From contig JAIOAW010000024.1 in NCBI GenBank assembly GCA_019873625.1, positions 1 to 39,647 on the forward strand: a DNA stretch of 39,647 nucleotides, in the 5' to 3' direction. Position 1 is the stretch's first letter, and each line of letters begins with the position of its first letter. The notes under the pieces are model-generated. The model was not told the DNA's origin, did not search any database, and worked only from the letters and a program-made list of their open reading frames with translations. Made by a program: the position numbers and the translations under genes. This document shows, piece after piece, positions 25,677-34,600 of the stretch. This DNA comes from Chloroflexota bacterium. GTDB taxonomy: Bacteria; Chloroflexota; Anaerolineae; UBA1429.

Positions 25677-26813
25677 ATGAGAGTTCTCGTGGCCCTGACG
25701 TATTATTACCCGCACTGGACGGGCCTTACCGCCTTTGCCCAACGCATTTCGGAGGGGCTGGCCGCGCGCGGCCACCAGATTACGGTGGTTACCTCGCGCT
25801 ATAGGCCCGATTTGGCGCCCGAAGAGGTGCACAACGGCGTGCGCATCGTGCGCGTCAAGCCCATTATGCGCCTGAGCCGCGGCCAGGTGATGCCGGGGTT
25901 TTTGCCCACCATCGCCAAGTTGGTCAAGGAGCATGACGTCGTCCAAGTGCACACGCCGATGCTGGAGACCTGGCCGGTGGGCGTCATCGCCCACCGCGCG
26001 GGGCGCCAACTCCTGATGACCCATCATGGCGACCTCGTGATGCCGGCGGGGCTGTGGAACCGCATCGTCCAGCATACGGTGGGCTATATGTTGAAGCGCG
26101 GTGCGGAGGTGGCCGACCGCATCAGCATCTACACGCAAGATTACGTGGAGCATTCGGATTTTTTGCGCCCTCACGCCCACAAGATCGTGACCATCTTCCC
26201 GCCGGTGGTCTTCCCCAAGCCGGACCTCGAAGCGGCCCGCGCCTGGCGGCAAGAGTTGGGGCTGGATGGCGCCCGTCTCATCGGGTTTGCGGGGCGCTTT
26301 GTGGAGGAAAAGGGGTTTGATTACCTCCTCAAGGCGATCCCTTATGTTCTGGAAAAGGTGCCCAACGCGCGGTTCGTGTTCGCCGGCGAGCACCGCGTGG
26401 TGTATGAGGATTTCTATCAGCGCTGCTTGCCCCTCATCGAGGCGCAAAAAGAGCACCTCGTTATGCTGGGGCTGATCACTGACCCGCGCCGAATGGCCAA
26501 CTTTTACGCGATGTGCGACGTGTTCGCCCTCCCCAGCCGCACCGATTGCCTGGCGAGCGTGCAGGTGGAGGCTATGCTCTGCGGCACGCCCGTGGTGGCC
26601 ACGAACATCCCCGGCGCACGGCAGGCCGTCAAGCGTTCGAATATGGGCCTTTTGGTAACACCCCGCGATGAGAGGGCCTTGGCGGAGGGGATTATCCAAG
26701 TGCTGGAACAGCGCCAGGCCTACGTGCGGCCTTATGAGGAGATTTTGACGACGTTTGACCCGATGACCTCCATCCTCGAATACGAGTGCCTTTTGCAGAG
26801 TATGTGCCGTTAG
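25677..26813 (+). CDS. GT4 family glycosyltransferase (GT-B fold)
   Basis: The 378-residue cytoplasmic or peripheral enzyme has an N-terminal acceptor domain starting MRVLVALTYYYPHWTGLT and a C-terminal donor domain with GFAGRFVEEKGFDYLLKA and VFALPSRTDCLASVQVEA. The catalytic E-x7-E motif appears as D290-x7-E298, an acidic substitution at the first position. GT4 members use nucleotide-sugar donors, often with polyprenyl-linked or lipid acceptors. The frame opens at 25641, but ATG 25677 follows TTGGAGGGGAG and gives the standard N-terminus. It lies 39 nt after the flippase-like gene. The specific sugar is unknown. Confidence 0.88.
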   Translation: MRVLVALTYYYPHWTGLTAFAQRISEGLAARGHQITVVTSRYRPDLAPEEVHNGVRIVRVKPIMRLSRGQVMPGFLPTIAKLVKEHDVVQVHTPMLETWPVGVIAHRAGRQLLMTHHGDLVMPAGLWNRIVQHTVGYMLKRGAEVADRISIYTQDYVEHSDFLRPHAHKIVTIFPPVVFPKPDLEAARAWRQELGLDGARLIGFAGRFVEEKGFDYLLKAIPYVLEKVPNARFVFAGEHRVVYEDFYQRCLPLIEAQKEHLVMLGLITDPRRMANFYAMCDVFALPSRTDCLASVQVEAMLCGTPVVATNIPGARQAVKRSNMGLLVTPRDERALAEGIIQVLEQRQAYVRPYEEILTTFDPMTSILEYECLLQSMCR

Positions 26814-26847
26814 GCGTTACGCTCACCCTGAATTCGGGAGGTGGGCC

Positions 26848-27711
26848 TTGCCGCTGACCGACCCGCAACGCCAGATCATCGAGCGCTTTTTGCGTAACGA
26901 ATCGGACGTGGCCTACAAGCGCCGCGTGCGCACTATGCTCGATTACCTCGACCTCGCCCCTGGGCAGACGGCCCTCGATTGCGGCACGGGGATGGGGTTC
27001 TACACGAAACTCCTCTCCACACTCTATCCTTCCGCGCGCCTTTACGGCATTGACCAAGACAAGAAGGCGCTGGCCTTTGCCGCCGGCCAACTGCGCGGGC
27101 GCAACGTGCTCCTTACGGAGGGGGATATCCTCCATTTGCCCTTTGCGGACGCCTCTTTTGATGCCGTGGTGATGTCTGAGGTGCTGGAACACCTGGTGGA
27201 TGACGCGGCGGGTGCGCGCGAGGTGTGGCGGGTCCTCAAGCCGGGGGGTACGCTGGCCGTTACAGTGCCATATGCCCGCTACCCTTGGTGGTATGATCCC
27301 ATCAACCGCGCGGCCGAGGCGCTGAGGGGGCGGCCCATCCGCCAGGGGCCTTTTGCGGGCATTTGGGCCAACCATAAGCGCCTCTACACGGCGGAGCAAC
27401 TCGCCGCCGTGCTGGAAGGGGCGGGGTTCGCCATCGAGCGGCTCGAGTTCCTCACGCATTACTGCTTTCCTGGGACGCAGACGATCGTCTATACTTTCGG
27501 CAAGGGGCTTATCGAGCATAACCTCCTGCCGGAGGCGATTAGCCGCTCGGCGCATCGCTTCCGCAGCGAGGAAAACCGCGGCAGCCGCTGGAACCCAGTG
27601 AATTGGGCTTTGGCCGTGTTCAACTGGGTGGACCATTTCAACGAGCGCCCCGGTGGCGCGAGCCGGCATCGAACCTTTGTGAACATTGCCGTCAAAGCAA
27701 GAAAGGTCTAA
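26848..27711 (+). CDS. Class I SAM-dependent methyltransferase
   Basis: This 287-residue protein has motif I LDCGTGMGF (43-51), an acidic end of beta-2 at GID (67-69), motif LLTEGDILHLPF (88-99) and MSEVLEHL (109-116), as in the UbiE/COQ5-like and Methyltransf_11 group. The final third is specific and includes tyrosine- and proline-rich segments. The start is a TTG at 26848 with GGGAGGTGGG upstream. It sits between a GT4 and GT39-like genes, which suggests it modifies a sugar or lipid carrier in the same pathway, but the substrate cannot be read from sequence. Confidence 0.85.
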   Translation: MPLTDPQRQIIERFLRNESDVAYKRRVRTMLDYLDLAPGQTALDCGTGMGFYTKLLSTLYPSARLYGIDQDKKALAFAAGQLRGRNVLLTEGDILHLPFADASFDAVVMSEVLEHLVDDAAGAREVWRVLKPGGTLAVTVPYARYPWWYDPINRAAEALRGRPIRQGPFAGIWANHKRLYTAEQLAAVLEGAGFAIERLEFLTHYCFPGTQTIVYTFGKGLIEHNLLPEAISRSAHRFRSEENRGSRWNPVNWALAVFNWVDHFNERPGGASRHRTFVNIAVKARKV

Positions 27712-27720
27712 ACGGGGCCT

Positions 27721-29676
27721 ATGGGCGCGGAGAAACGAGGGAAGGCTCTCTTGCGCTTGGGGGTGGCTACGGTGTGCGCCTTTGCGGCGCAATGCCTGTT
27801 GACGGCGCGCCGCGCCTCCGTGTGGGATGGGATCGCCCTCTATGCCTTGGCTATGGCCATCCTAGCCGGCGCCTGGCGCGAGAGGGCGCCCGCACGGGGC
27901 GAGGGGTTGTTCCGCGAGGTCATTAGGGGTTTGTGGCAGGCCCTCGATCGCAGTGCCCTGCGCCTTGCGATGGCCCTTGTGGGGTGCGCCTTGGTCGCCT
28001 CGGCGGCCTTTGCGGCACCGGGGAGGCACCCTCAACAACCCTATATGGACCTTCTCGCCCTATGGCTGGTGGGCCTGGCGGCCTTTGGCGGGGCGTTTGT
28101 GCGTTGGGGCGCTTTCTCCAACAAGGCCCTGTGGCGGCGCGCTCTTCAGCCGGAGGGGGTGGGCGTTGGGCTGATCGTCCTCGGCACCATCCTTCTGCGG
28201 GCCGTTGCGGTGGAGTATATCCCTTCCGTCCTTTCCGGCGATGAGGCTTCCTTCGGGCTGGAGGCCTTGCGCGTCTTGCGAAGGGAACTGGGCAACCCCT
28301 TTGCCACGGGGTGGCTTTCTCACCCCTCCCTCTATTTCTTTATCCAGGCCGCGTTCATCCGCTGGTTCGGCGCCACGACGGCCGCGCTGCGCCTTTCTTC
28401 GGCGTTCATCTCGGGGGGGAGCGTGTTGCTCCTCTACCTTTTGGCGAAACGCTTTTGGGGGCGTGGCGTGGCCTTTATGGCGGCCCTCTATTTTGCCGTC
28501 TATCATTACGCCATTCACTTTGGGCGGCTGGGGCTGAATAATATCTGGGATACGTTTTGGGCGCTGGGGAGCCTTTACGCCCTCACGCGCGGCTTGCAGG
28601 AACGGCACCCCGGTTGGATGGCCTTGGGCGGCCTTTTTACAGGGATGGCCATCTATTTCTACCTCGGCGCGCGCTTGGTGCCGGTTTTGGCGGGGGTGTA
28701 TATCCTCCTTTGGGCGTGGCAAGAGAAGGGGTTTTGGCGCGCGCACGGCGCGCACCTCATCCTCTTTGGGGTGATGGCCTTGCTGGCGGCCCTGCCGCTT
28801 TTGGCTTTCTTCCGCCTGCACCCCGAACAGTTTACCGCGCGGTGGAGGTGGGTGGGCATCTTTCCGAGCGGCTGGGTGGCCTCGGAGATGGCTCGCACGG
28901 GGCGCAGTGTCTTCAGCCTGCTGTGGGAGCAATTCCTCAAATCCATCTTGGCCTTCAATGCCATCCCAGACCCCACCTTTTGGTACCGCCCGGAACGCCC
29001 CCTGTTGCTTTGGATGAGCGCGGTCTGGTTTGTATGGGGGGTGACGTACTGCCTCGTGCATTGGCGTAAACGGCCTTGCGCCTTGCTCCTCATCTGGTTT
29101 TTGGGCGTCGTGATCTTTGGCGGGGTGCTGCTCGAGAACCCCCCTTCCAGCCCGCGCTTTGTGATGGCCATCCCTCCGGTGGTGATGATGATCGCTTTGG
29201 GGATTCGCCAGGCGGCAGGCCTGGTGAGTGACCTCTGGGGGGGCCGCAAGGCCGTAACTTGGATTATGGCCCTCGTGCTCTTGGGGCTGTGCACGTATGA
29301 GAGCCTGCATTTCTACTTTGGCGTCTATACGCCCAGGCGGATGTTCTCCGACGAGAACACGGCCGTTGCCGACGCCATCGGGAAGTACCTGCGCGCCAAA
29401 GGGCCAGGCACGACGTGCTTTTTGGCCGGCCCGCCTCGGCTGTATTTCGGCCATGCGACCATCCCTTACCTGGCCCAGGGGGTAACGGGGGTGGACATCG
29501 TCGAACCCCTGACCGATCCGCAATCGTTGGATATTCCGGCCGGGGCCGTGTTCATCTTTTTGCCGGAACGGGCCGGCGAATTGGATGCCCTCTGGCCGTA
29601 CTATCCGCAAGGGACCATCTGGCGCTACCATGACACACGGGGCAACCTCCAATTCATCGCTTACGAACTGCCGTAA
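27721..29676 (+). CDS. GT39-like GT-C membrane glycosyltransferase
   Basis: The 651-residue protein has a run of about a dozen hydrophobic segments. After three or four N-terminal helices comes SGDEASFGLEALR, with D174-E175 as the expected GT-C acidic pair, then LSHPSLYFF and the LGRLGLNN-like block FGRLGLNNIWDTFW. A soluble C-terminal region (about residues 540-651) includes LAGPPRLYFGHATIPYL. ATG 27721 lies 9 nt after the methyltransferase stop. Family members transfer sugars from polyprenyl-phosphate donors to proteins or glycans outside the cytoplasm. The extra N-terminal membrane block (about 150 residues before the DE motif) is longer than in typical members. Confidence 0.8.
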   Translation: MGAEKRGKALLRLGVATVCAFAAQCLLTARRASVWDGIALYALAMAILAGAWRERAPARGEGLFREVIRGLWQALDRSALRLAMALVGCALVASAAFAAPGRHPQQPYMDLLALWLVGLAAFGGAFVRWGAFSNKALWRRALQPEGVGVGLIVLGTILLRAVAVEYIPSVLSGDEASFGLEALRVLRRELGNPFATGWLSHPSLYFFIQAAFIRWFGATTAALRLSSAFISGGSVLLLYLLAKRFWGRGVAFMAALYFAVYHYAIHFGRLGLNNIWDTFWALGSLYALTRGLQERHPGWMALGGLFTGMAIYFYLGARLVPVLAGVYILLWAWQEKGFWRAHGAHLILFGVMALLAALPLLAFFRLHPEQFTARWRWVGIFPSGWVASEMARTGRSVFSLLWEQFLKSILAFNAIPDPTFWYRPERPLLLWMSAVWFVWGVTYCLVHWRKRPCALLLIWFLGVVIFGGVLLENPPSSPRFVMAIPPVVMMIALGIRQAAGLVSDLWGGRKAVTWIMALVLLGLCTYESLHFYFGVYTPRRMFSDENTAVADAIGKYLRAKGPGTTCFLAGPPRLYFGHATIPYLAQGVTGVDIVEPLTDPQSLDIPAGAVFIFLPERAGELDALWPYYPQGTIWRYHDTRGNLQFIAYELP

Positions 29677-29695
29677 GGGCGGTGCGTGGTGGGGT

Positions 29696-31606
29696 ATGGC
29701 GCTCGGCGCGGCCCTTGCCGCTGCCGGGCAGGCCCTGCTCGATCGGCGGCAGATGCTATGGCTCGCCGCGGCCTGCTTGGCAGGGGGCGCGGTGGCCTTG
29801 GCGTGCACCGCGCCGGGCCTGGCCGGGCCAAGGGCACCCACAGGAGAGGCCCCAAGGGTGGCCATCAAATGGCCGTACCTTTTGGCGCTCGTGCCGCTTG
29901 GGGCCGTGTGCTTTTGGCGCTCGGCGGGGAACCGCTTCCGCTGGGAGGGGGTGCTGGCCTGGGCGGCGGGGTTTGCCTGCCTTGGGGTTGCGGCAGGCGT
30001 GGATTGGCCGCGCCGAATGGCTTTAGCCCTTAAACGGGCCTGGCGCGAGGGCATACACCTGGGCGCGGATGCGCTCCCCTTAGGGGGCATCGTGGCGCTC
30101 GGGGCCTTCTTCCGGCTGTATCGCATCGGCGAGATTCCCCTGGAGATGGGCTGCGACCTGCCGCTCATCCAAGGGAATATCGCCCAAATCCTAAAAGGGG
30201 AGTTCCCCACCTTTTTCACCTCCCATCCGGGGCGCGAGGCGCTCTTTTTCTACCTGGCGGCGCCCCTTGGTGCGGCCTTTGGCCTGAACCATACGACGAT
30301 CAAAGTGGCCTCGGCCCTGGTGGGTGTGGGGTGCCTATGGCTCATCTATCTCTTGGGGCGGGAGATGTTCGACCGCCGCGTGGGGGTGTGGGCCGCCTTC
30401 TTACTGGGCATCAGCCATTGGCATATCATCCTTTCGCGAACGGGGTTTCGCCTGAACACCTTGCCGCTGGTGTTTATGGCGATGTGGTATTTCGCCCTGC
30501 GCGGGGCGCGCACGGGCCGGCTTGGGGCGTGGATGGCCGCCGGCGCTTTCTTGGGGCTGGGGTACTATACCTACAATGCGTTCATCGTGGCGCCCTTGGC
30601 GCTCTGCGCCATCCTCCTTTGGGGACGAAAGCGCATACGCCGGCTGCCCCTCGCCCATTGGGGGATGGCGATTCTGGCGGCGTTGTGGGTGCTCTTGCCC
30701 TTGGGGCGGTATATCTATGATGACCCAGCGCGCTATGTCTATCGTGTGGCCACCCGCATCACGGATCTCGAGGTGCCCTTGCCGGAGCACCCTTGGGCCG
30801 TGCTAGGGCAGAATGCCCTGCGCGCCGCGCTGATGTTCAATATGCAAGGGGATGCCGTCTTTACCAACAACGTGCCCTTTTACCGCGAACTGGGGTTTAT
30901 GAGCGCCGTTTGCTTCGTCTTGGGGGTGGGCTATGCGTTGCGTCACATTCGGGCTGCGCCGGGCAGCCTTTTGGCCGTGGGCAGCGTGATGCTCCTGCCG
31001 ACGGCGCTCTCGCTCGCCTTCCCGCACGAGGTGCCCAACGCGGGCCGCGCCATCGGCGCCCTGGTGCCGGCCATCCTCCTCGCCGCGGTACCGGCCTCCC
31101 TTTTGCAAAGGGGCCTTTTCGGCGCCGTGCGCGCATCCGGCCGGGTGGGTTGGGCCGCAGGCGCTTTGGGCGTTCTTTTCATCGCCTCCTTTGCCGCCGA
31201 GGGGGTGAGCGTCTACCCGCTCTATTTCGAGAGGTACGTGTGGCACTTGCCGGACCACAACTATTCTATCTCGCTCGATATGGCGCGGACGATAGACGCT
31301 TTTGGCGAGAACGGGGAGGCCTATATCAAAGTGTGGCCCTATTGGTATGATGGGAACGCCATCCGCGCCCAACTGCGCCGCGTGGACTTTCCTTGGGAGC
31401 ACGAATTGACGACCCTGGACGTATCCAAGCCGCCCTTTACGGGCGAGCCGGGCAAGTTCTTGATGATCATCCACCCGGCGGATGCGGAGACTTTGGCCCA
31501 ACTGCGCAAGGCCTTCCCCCACGGGGTGCTCTTGGAGCACCGCAAGAATAGCGGTGAAATCGCCTTCTATGCCTTCTACGGAGAACGCGAACCCTATGGA
31601 CGATAA
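29696..31606 (+). CDS. GT39-like membrane protein with altered acidic motif
   Basis: This 636-residue polytopic protein resembles the preceding gene in layout: N-terminal helices, a first-loop motif, SHPGREALFFYLAAPLG, ILSRTGFRLNTLPL, then a helix block with PNAGRAIGALVP and a soluble tail. Where relatives have D-E it has D154-L155 (G-C-D-L-P), so the second acidic residue is missing. It may be inactive, may use another residue, or may have a structural role. The frame opens at 29585 inside the previous gene; ATG 29696, with GGTGGGG ahead, gives a membrane start 20 nt after the previous stop. Its end overlaps the giant gene by 11 nt. Confidence 0.75.
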   Translation: MALGAALAAAGQALLDRRQMLWLAAACLAGGAVALACTAPGLAGPRAPTGEAPRVAIKWPYLLALVPLGAVCFWRSAGNRFRWEGVLAWAAGFACLGVAAGVDWPRRMALALKRAWREGIHLGADALPLGGIVALGAFFRLYRIGEIPLEMGCDLPLIQGNIAQILKGEFPTFFTSHPGREALFFYLAAPLGAAFGLNHTTIKVASALVGVGCLWLIYLLGREMFDRRVGVWAAFLLGISHWHIILSRTGFRLNTLPLVFMAMWYFALRGARTGRLGAWMAAGAFLGLGYYTYNAFIVAPLALCAILLWGRKRIRRLPLAHWGMAILAALWVLLPLGRYIYDDPARYVYRVATRITDLEVPLPEHPWAVLGQNALRAALMFNMQGDAVFTNNVPFYRELGFMSAVCFVLGVGYALRHIRAAPGSLLAVGSVMLLPTALSLAFPHEVPNAGRAIGALVPAILLAAVPASLLQRGLFGAVRASGRVGWAAGALGVLFIASFAAEGVSVYPLYFERYVWHLPDHNYSISLDMARTIDAFGENGEAYIKVWPYWYDGNAIRAQLRRVDFPWEHELTTLDVSKPPFTGEPGKFLMIIHPADAETLAQLRKAFPHGVLLEHRKNSGEIAFYAFYGEREPYGR

Positions 31607-34600
31607 ACCGACCACCCCAATCCCCCAAGAGGATTTGCCCAGCGAAGAGAACGCGCTCACGTGGGCGGCCGTGGGCCGGGCCTTACGGCAAACCTGGCAG
31701 GCCCTGCCCCGCCTGGTGGAGGAGCCACCTTACGCGGCCCTTTTGCTCGTGGCCATCTTGATCTTGGCGGGGGCCTTTCGCTTCACCGGGTTAGATTGGG
31801 ATGAGGGCCAGCACCTTCATCCCGACGAGCGCTTTCTCACGATGGTGGAAAACAGCCTGCAATGGCCGAAATCGTGGGGAGAGTATTGGGATACGGCCGT
31901 TAACCCCCTCAACCCGAATAATCACAACTTTGGCTCCTATGTGTATGGCCTCTTCCCCGTGGTTGTAACCAAGTTTATGGGCGAGTTGCTCGGGATGACG
32001 GGCTACGGCGCCGTGTACTTGGTGGGGCGCGCCCTTTCGGGGGTGATGGACCTCCTCTCCATCGTCATCGTGTTCCTATTGGGGAGGAGGCTCTATAACG
32101 CGCGCGTGGGGCTAGTGGGCGCGCTCCTCGGCGCGTTGACGGTGCTGACGATCCAGCAATCGCACTTTTTCACGGTGGATAACTTTACCACCTTCTTTAT
32201 CACGTTGGCGCTTTATGCCGCGGTGCGCGTGGCCCAAGGCGAGGGGTGGGGGAGCGTGCTCCTCTTGGGGGTGGCCTTTGGGCTGGCCGTCTCTTGCAAA
32301 ATCAACGCCCTGACGTTCCTGCTCATCATCGGCTTGGCCTTTATCTTGCGGGCTGCGCGCCGCGCGGCCCTCTTTACAGAAGCGCCTGCCCACACGCGGC
32401 AAGTGCGCTTGGGGCGCTTTCAAATGCGCTGGGAGTGGGGCGCGAACCCACTCTGTGGCCCCCTGCCAAGCCGCGAGCGGTTTTTCGCCAAGGCCGTCGA
32501 GGCCATACCGGCCCTTTTGCTCGTGCTCGTGGTGGCCTTTTGGACCTTCCGCATCGTCCAGCCGCAGGCGTTTACCGGGCCGGGATTTTTCGACGTGCGC
32601 CTGAACCCGCAGTGGCTGGAGCAGATGGATTTCATCCGCAAACTGGTGGGCGGGGAGATTGACTACCCGCCCAGCCACCAGTGGGCGGCGCGCGCGCCTG
32701 TGCTCTATATGCTGGAGCATATGGTCCTATGGGGGCTGGGGCTGCCCTTGGGCCTTGCCGTCTGGGCGGCGTGGGCGCTTATGGCCTATGAACTCTATCA
32801 CCTGCGGTGGAAACACCTCCTCCCCTGGGCCTGGATGACCTTTACCTTCTTTTATCAGAGCGTGCAATTCGTCAAGACGGTGCGCTATCTCCTGCCCATC
32901 TACCCGACGATGGCGCTGATGGCTGCCTACGGCCTCGTCTATGCTTGGGATTGGGCGCGCCGCCCCAGGCGAGGGCGCCTGCTCTGGCTGCGGCGCTTGA
33001 CGAGGGGCGCGGTGCGGGCGCTGGTGATCGTGATCGTTGTGGGGACGGGCCTATGGGCCTTGGCCTTTACGAGCATCTATACCCGGCCGGTGACGCGCGT
33101 GGCGGCCTCGCGTTGGATTTTCCAGAACATCCCCAAGGGATCTACGCTCTCGTATGAACTGTGGGATGATGCCCTGCCCCTCAATATAGATGGCCGCCTG
33201 GCCGATGCGAATTATCGGCAGATCCGTATGGACCTCTATTGGGAGGACGTGCCCGAAAAGCGCGAACAGTTGTACCGGTGGTTGCAGGATACGGAATACA
33301 TCATCCTCTCCAGCAACCGCTTGTATGGGTCCATCCCCCGCCTGCCTATGCGCTACCCGATGACCCGGCGCTACTATCAAGCGCTCTTTTCGGGCGAACT
33401 GGGCTACGAGCTGTTTGCCACCTTTACCTCTTACCCACGGATTTTCGGCCTCGAGATTGTCGATGACGCGGCGGATGAATCCTTTACCGTGTACGATCAC
33501 CCCAAGGTGCTCATCTTCAAAAAGCGCCCCGATTTCAGCCTGGAGAACGTCAAGGCCATCCTGGGCGGCTATGACCTCGACCGCGTGGTGCGGATGCTAC
33601 CCAAGCAGGTATCTGCCGCGCCTAACGGCCTGATGCTCTACCGCAGCGAATGGGCGGCCCAGCAGACCGGCGGCACGTGGATAGCCATTTTCAACCCTGC
33701 CAGCCTGATGAATCAATTCCCGCTCTTGTGGTGGCTTGTAATCTTGGAGGGGGTGGGATGGGTGGCCTTCCCCCTGGCGTTCGTGGCCTTGAGCGCCTTG
33801 CGAGATCGCGGCTTTGCTCTGGCCAAGGCGGTGGGGCTACTCCTTTGGGGGTATGTTACCTGGCTTCTGCCGAGCCTCAAATGGGTGCCCTATAGCCGCG
33901 AACTCATTGCGGGGGCCTTGGCGGGGCTGGCGCTGCTTTCCTTGGGGGTGGGGATAGGGCGCCACGCGGAGATGGCGGCCTTTTTCAAGGCACGGTGGCG
34001 GCTCGTGATCGCTTACGAGGTCATCTTCTTGGCCGCCTTCGGGGCCTTTCTCTGGGTGCGGTGCGGCAACCCGGATTTGTGGCACCCCGTCACCGGCGGC
34101 GAAAAGCCGATGGACCTTGCCTATCTCACGGCCATCCTCAAGAGCGTCTCCTTCCCGCCGTATGACCCGTGGTTCGCCGGCGGGGCGATGAACTATTACT
34201 ACTTTGGCTGGGTGCTCTTGGCGAGCATCATCAAACTGACGGGCATCGTGCCGGAGGTGGCCTATAACTTGGCCATCCCCACGCTGTTTGCCTTGGTGTT
34301 CAGCGGCGCCGTGGGGATCGTGTACAACCTCACCGCCTCGGCGGAGGAGGAAGGGGGCTGGTTCCCACGGCCCTTGCGTTACGGCCTGGCCGGGGGATGC
34401 CTCTTGGCCATCCTTGGCAACTTGGGGGAACTCACCCTGGTGGTGGGGGGCCTGCGGCAACTCGGCGAGGGGGTGGCCTTCCAAAGCCGCGTGCCCCTCT
34501 TGAAGGCCATCGTCCAAGTGGGCGCGGGGCTGTGGCAGGTCCTTTCCAAGCGGACGCCCCTTCCCTTCCGCAGCGAGTGGTGGTATTGGAACCCCACCCG

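Noticed and set aside
28060-30219. 719-codon open frame on the minus strand
   Set aside because: It lies antisense to two convincing GT39-like genes. Its translation is rich in Pro, Arg, Gln, Gly and His with no recognisable motif, as expected for a shadow frame in GC-rich DNA.
31482-31595. N-terminal extension of the giant gene into the previous gene
   Set aside because: It would overlap the upstream gene by 125 nt. ATG 31596 overlaps by only 11 nt and gives a plausible acidic cytoplasmic start.
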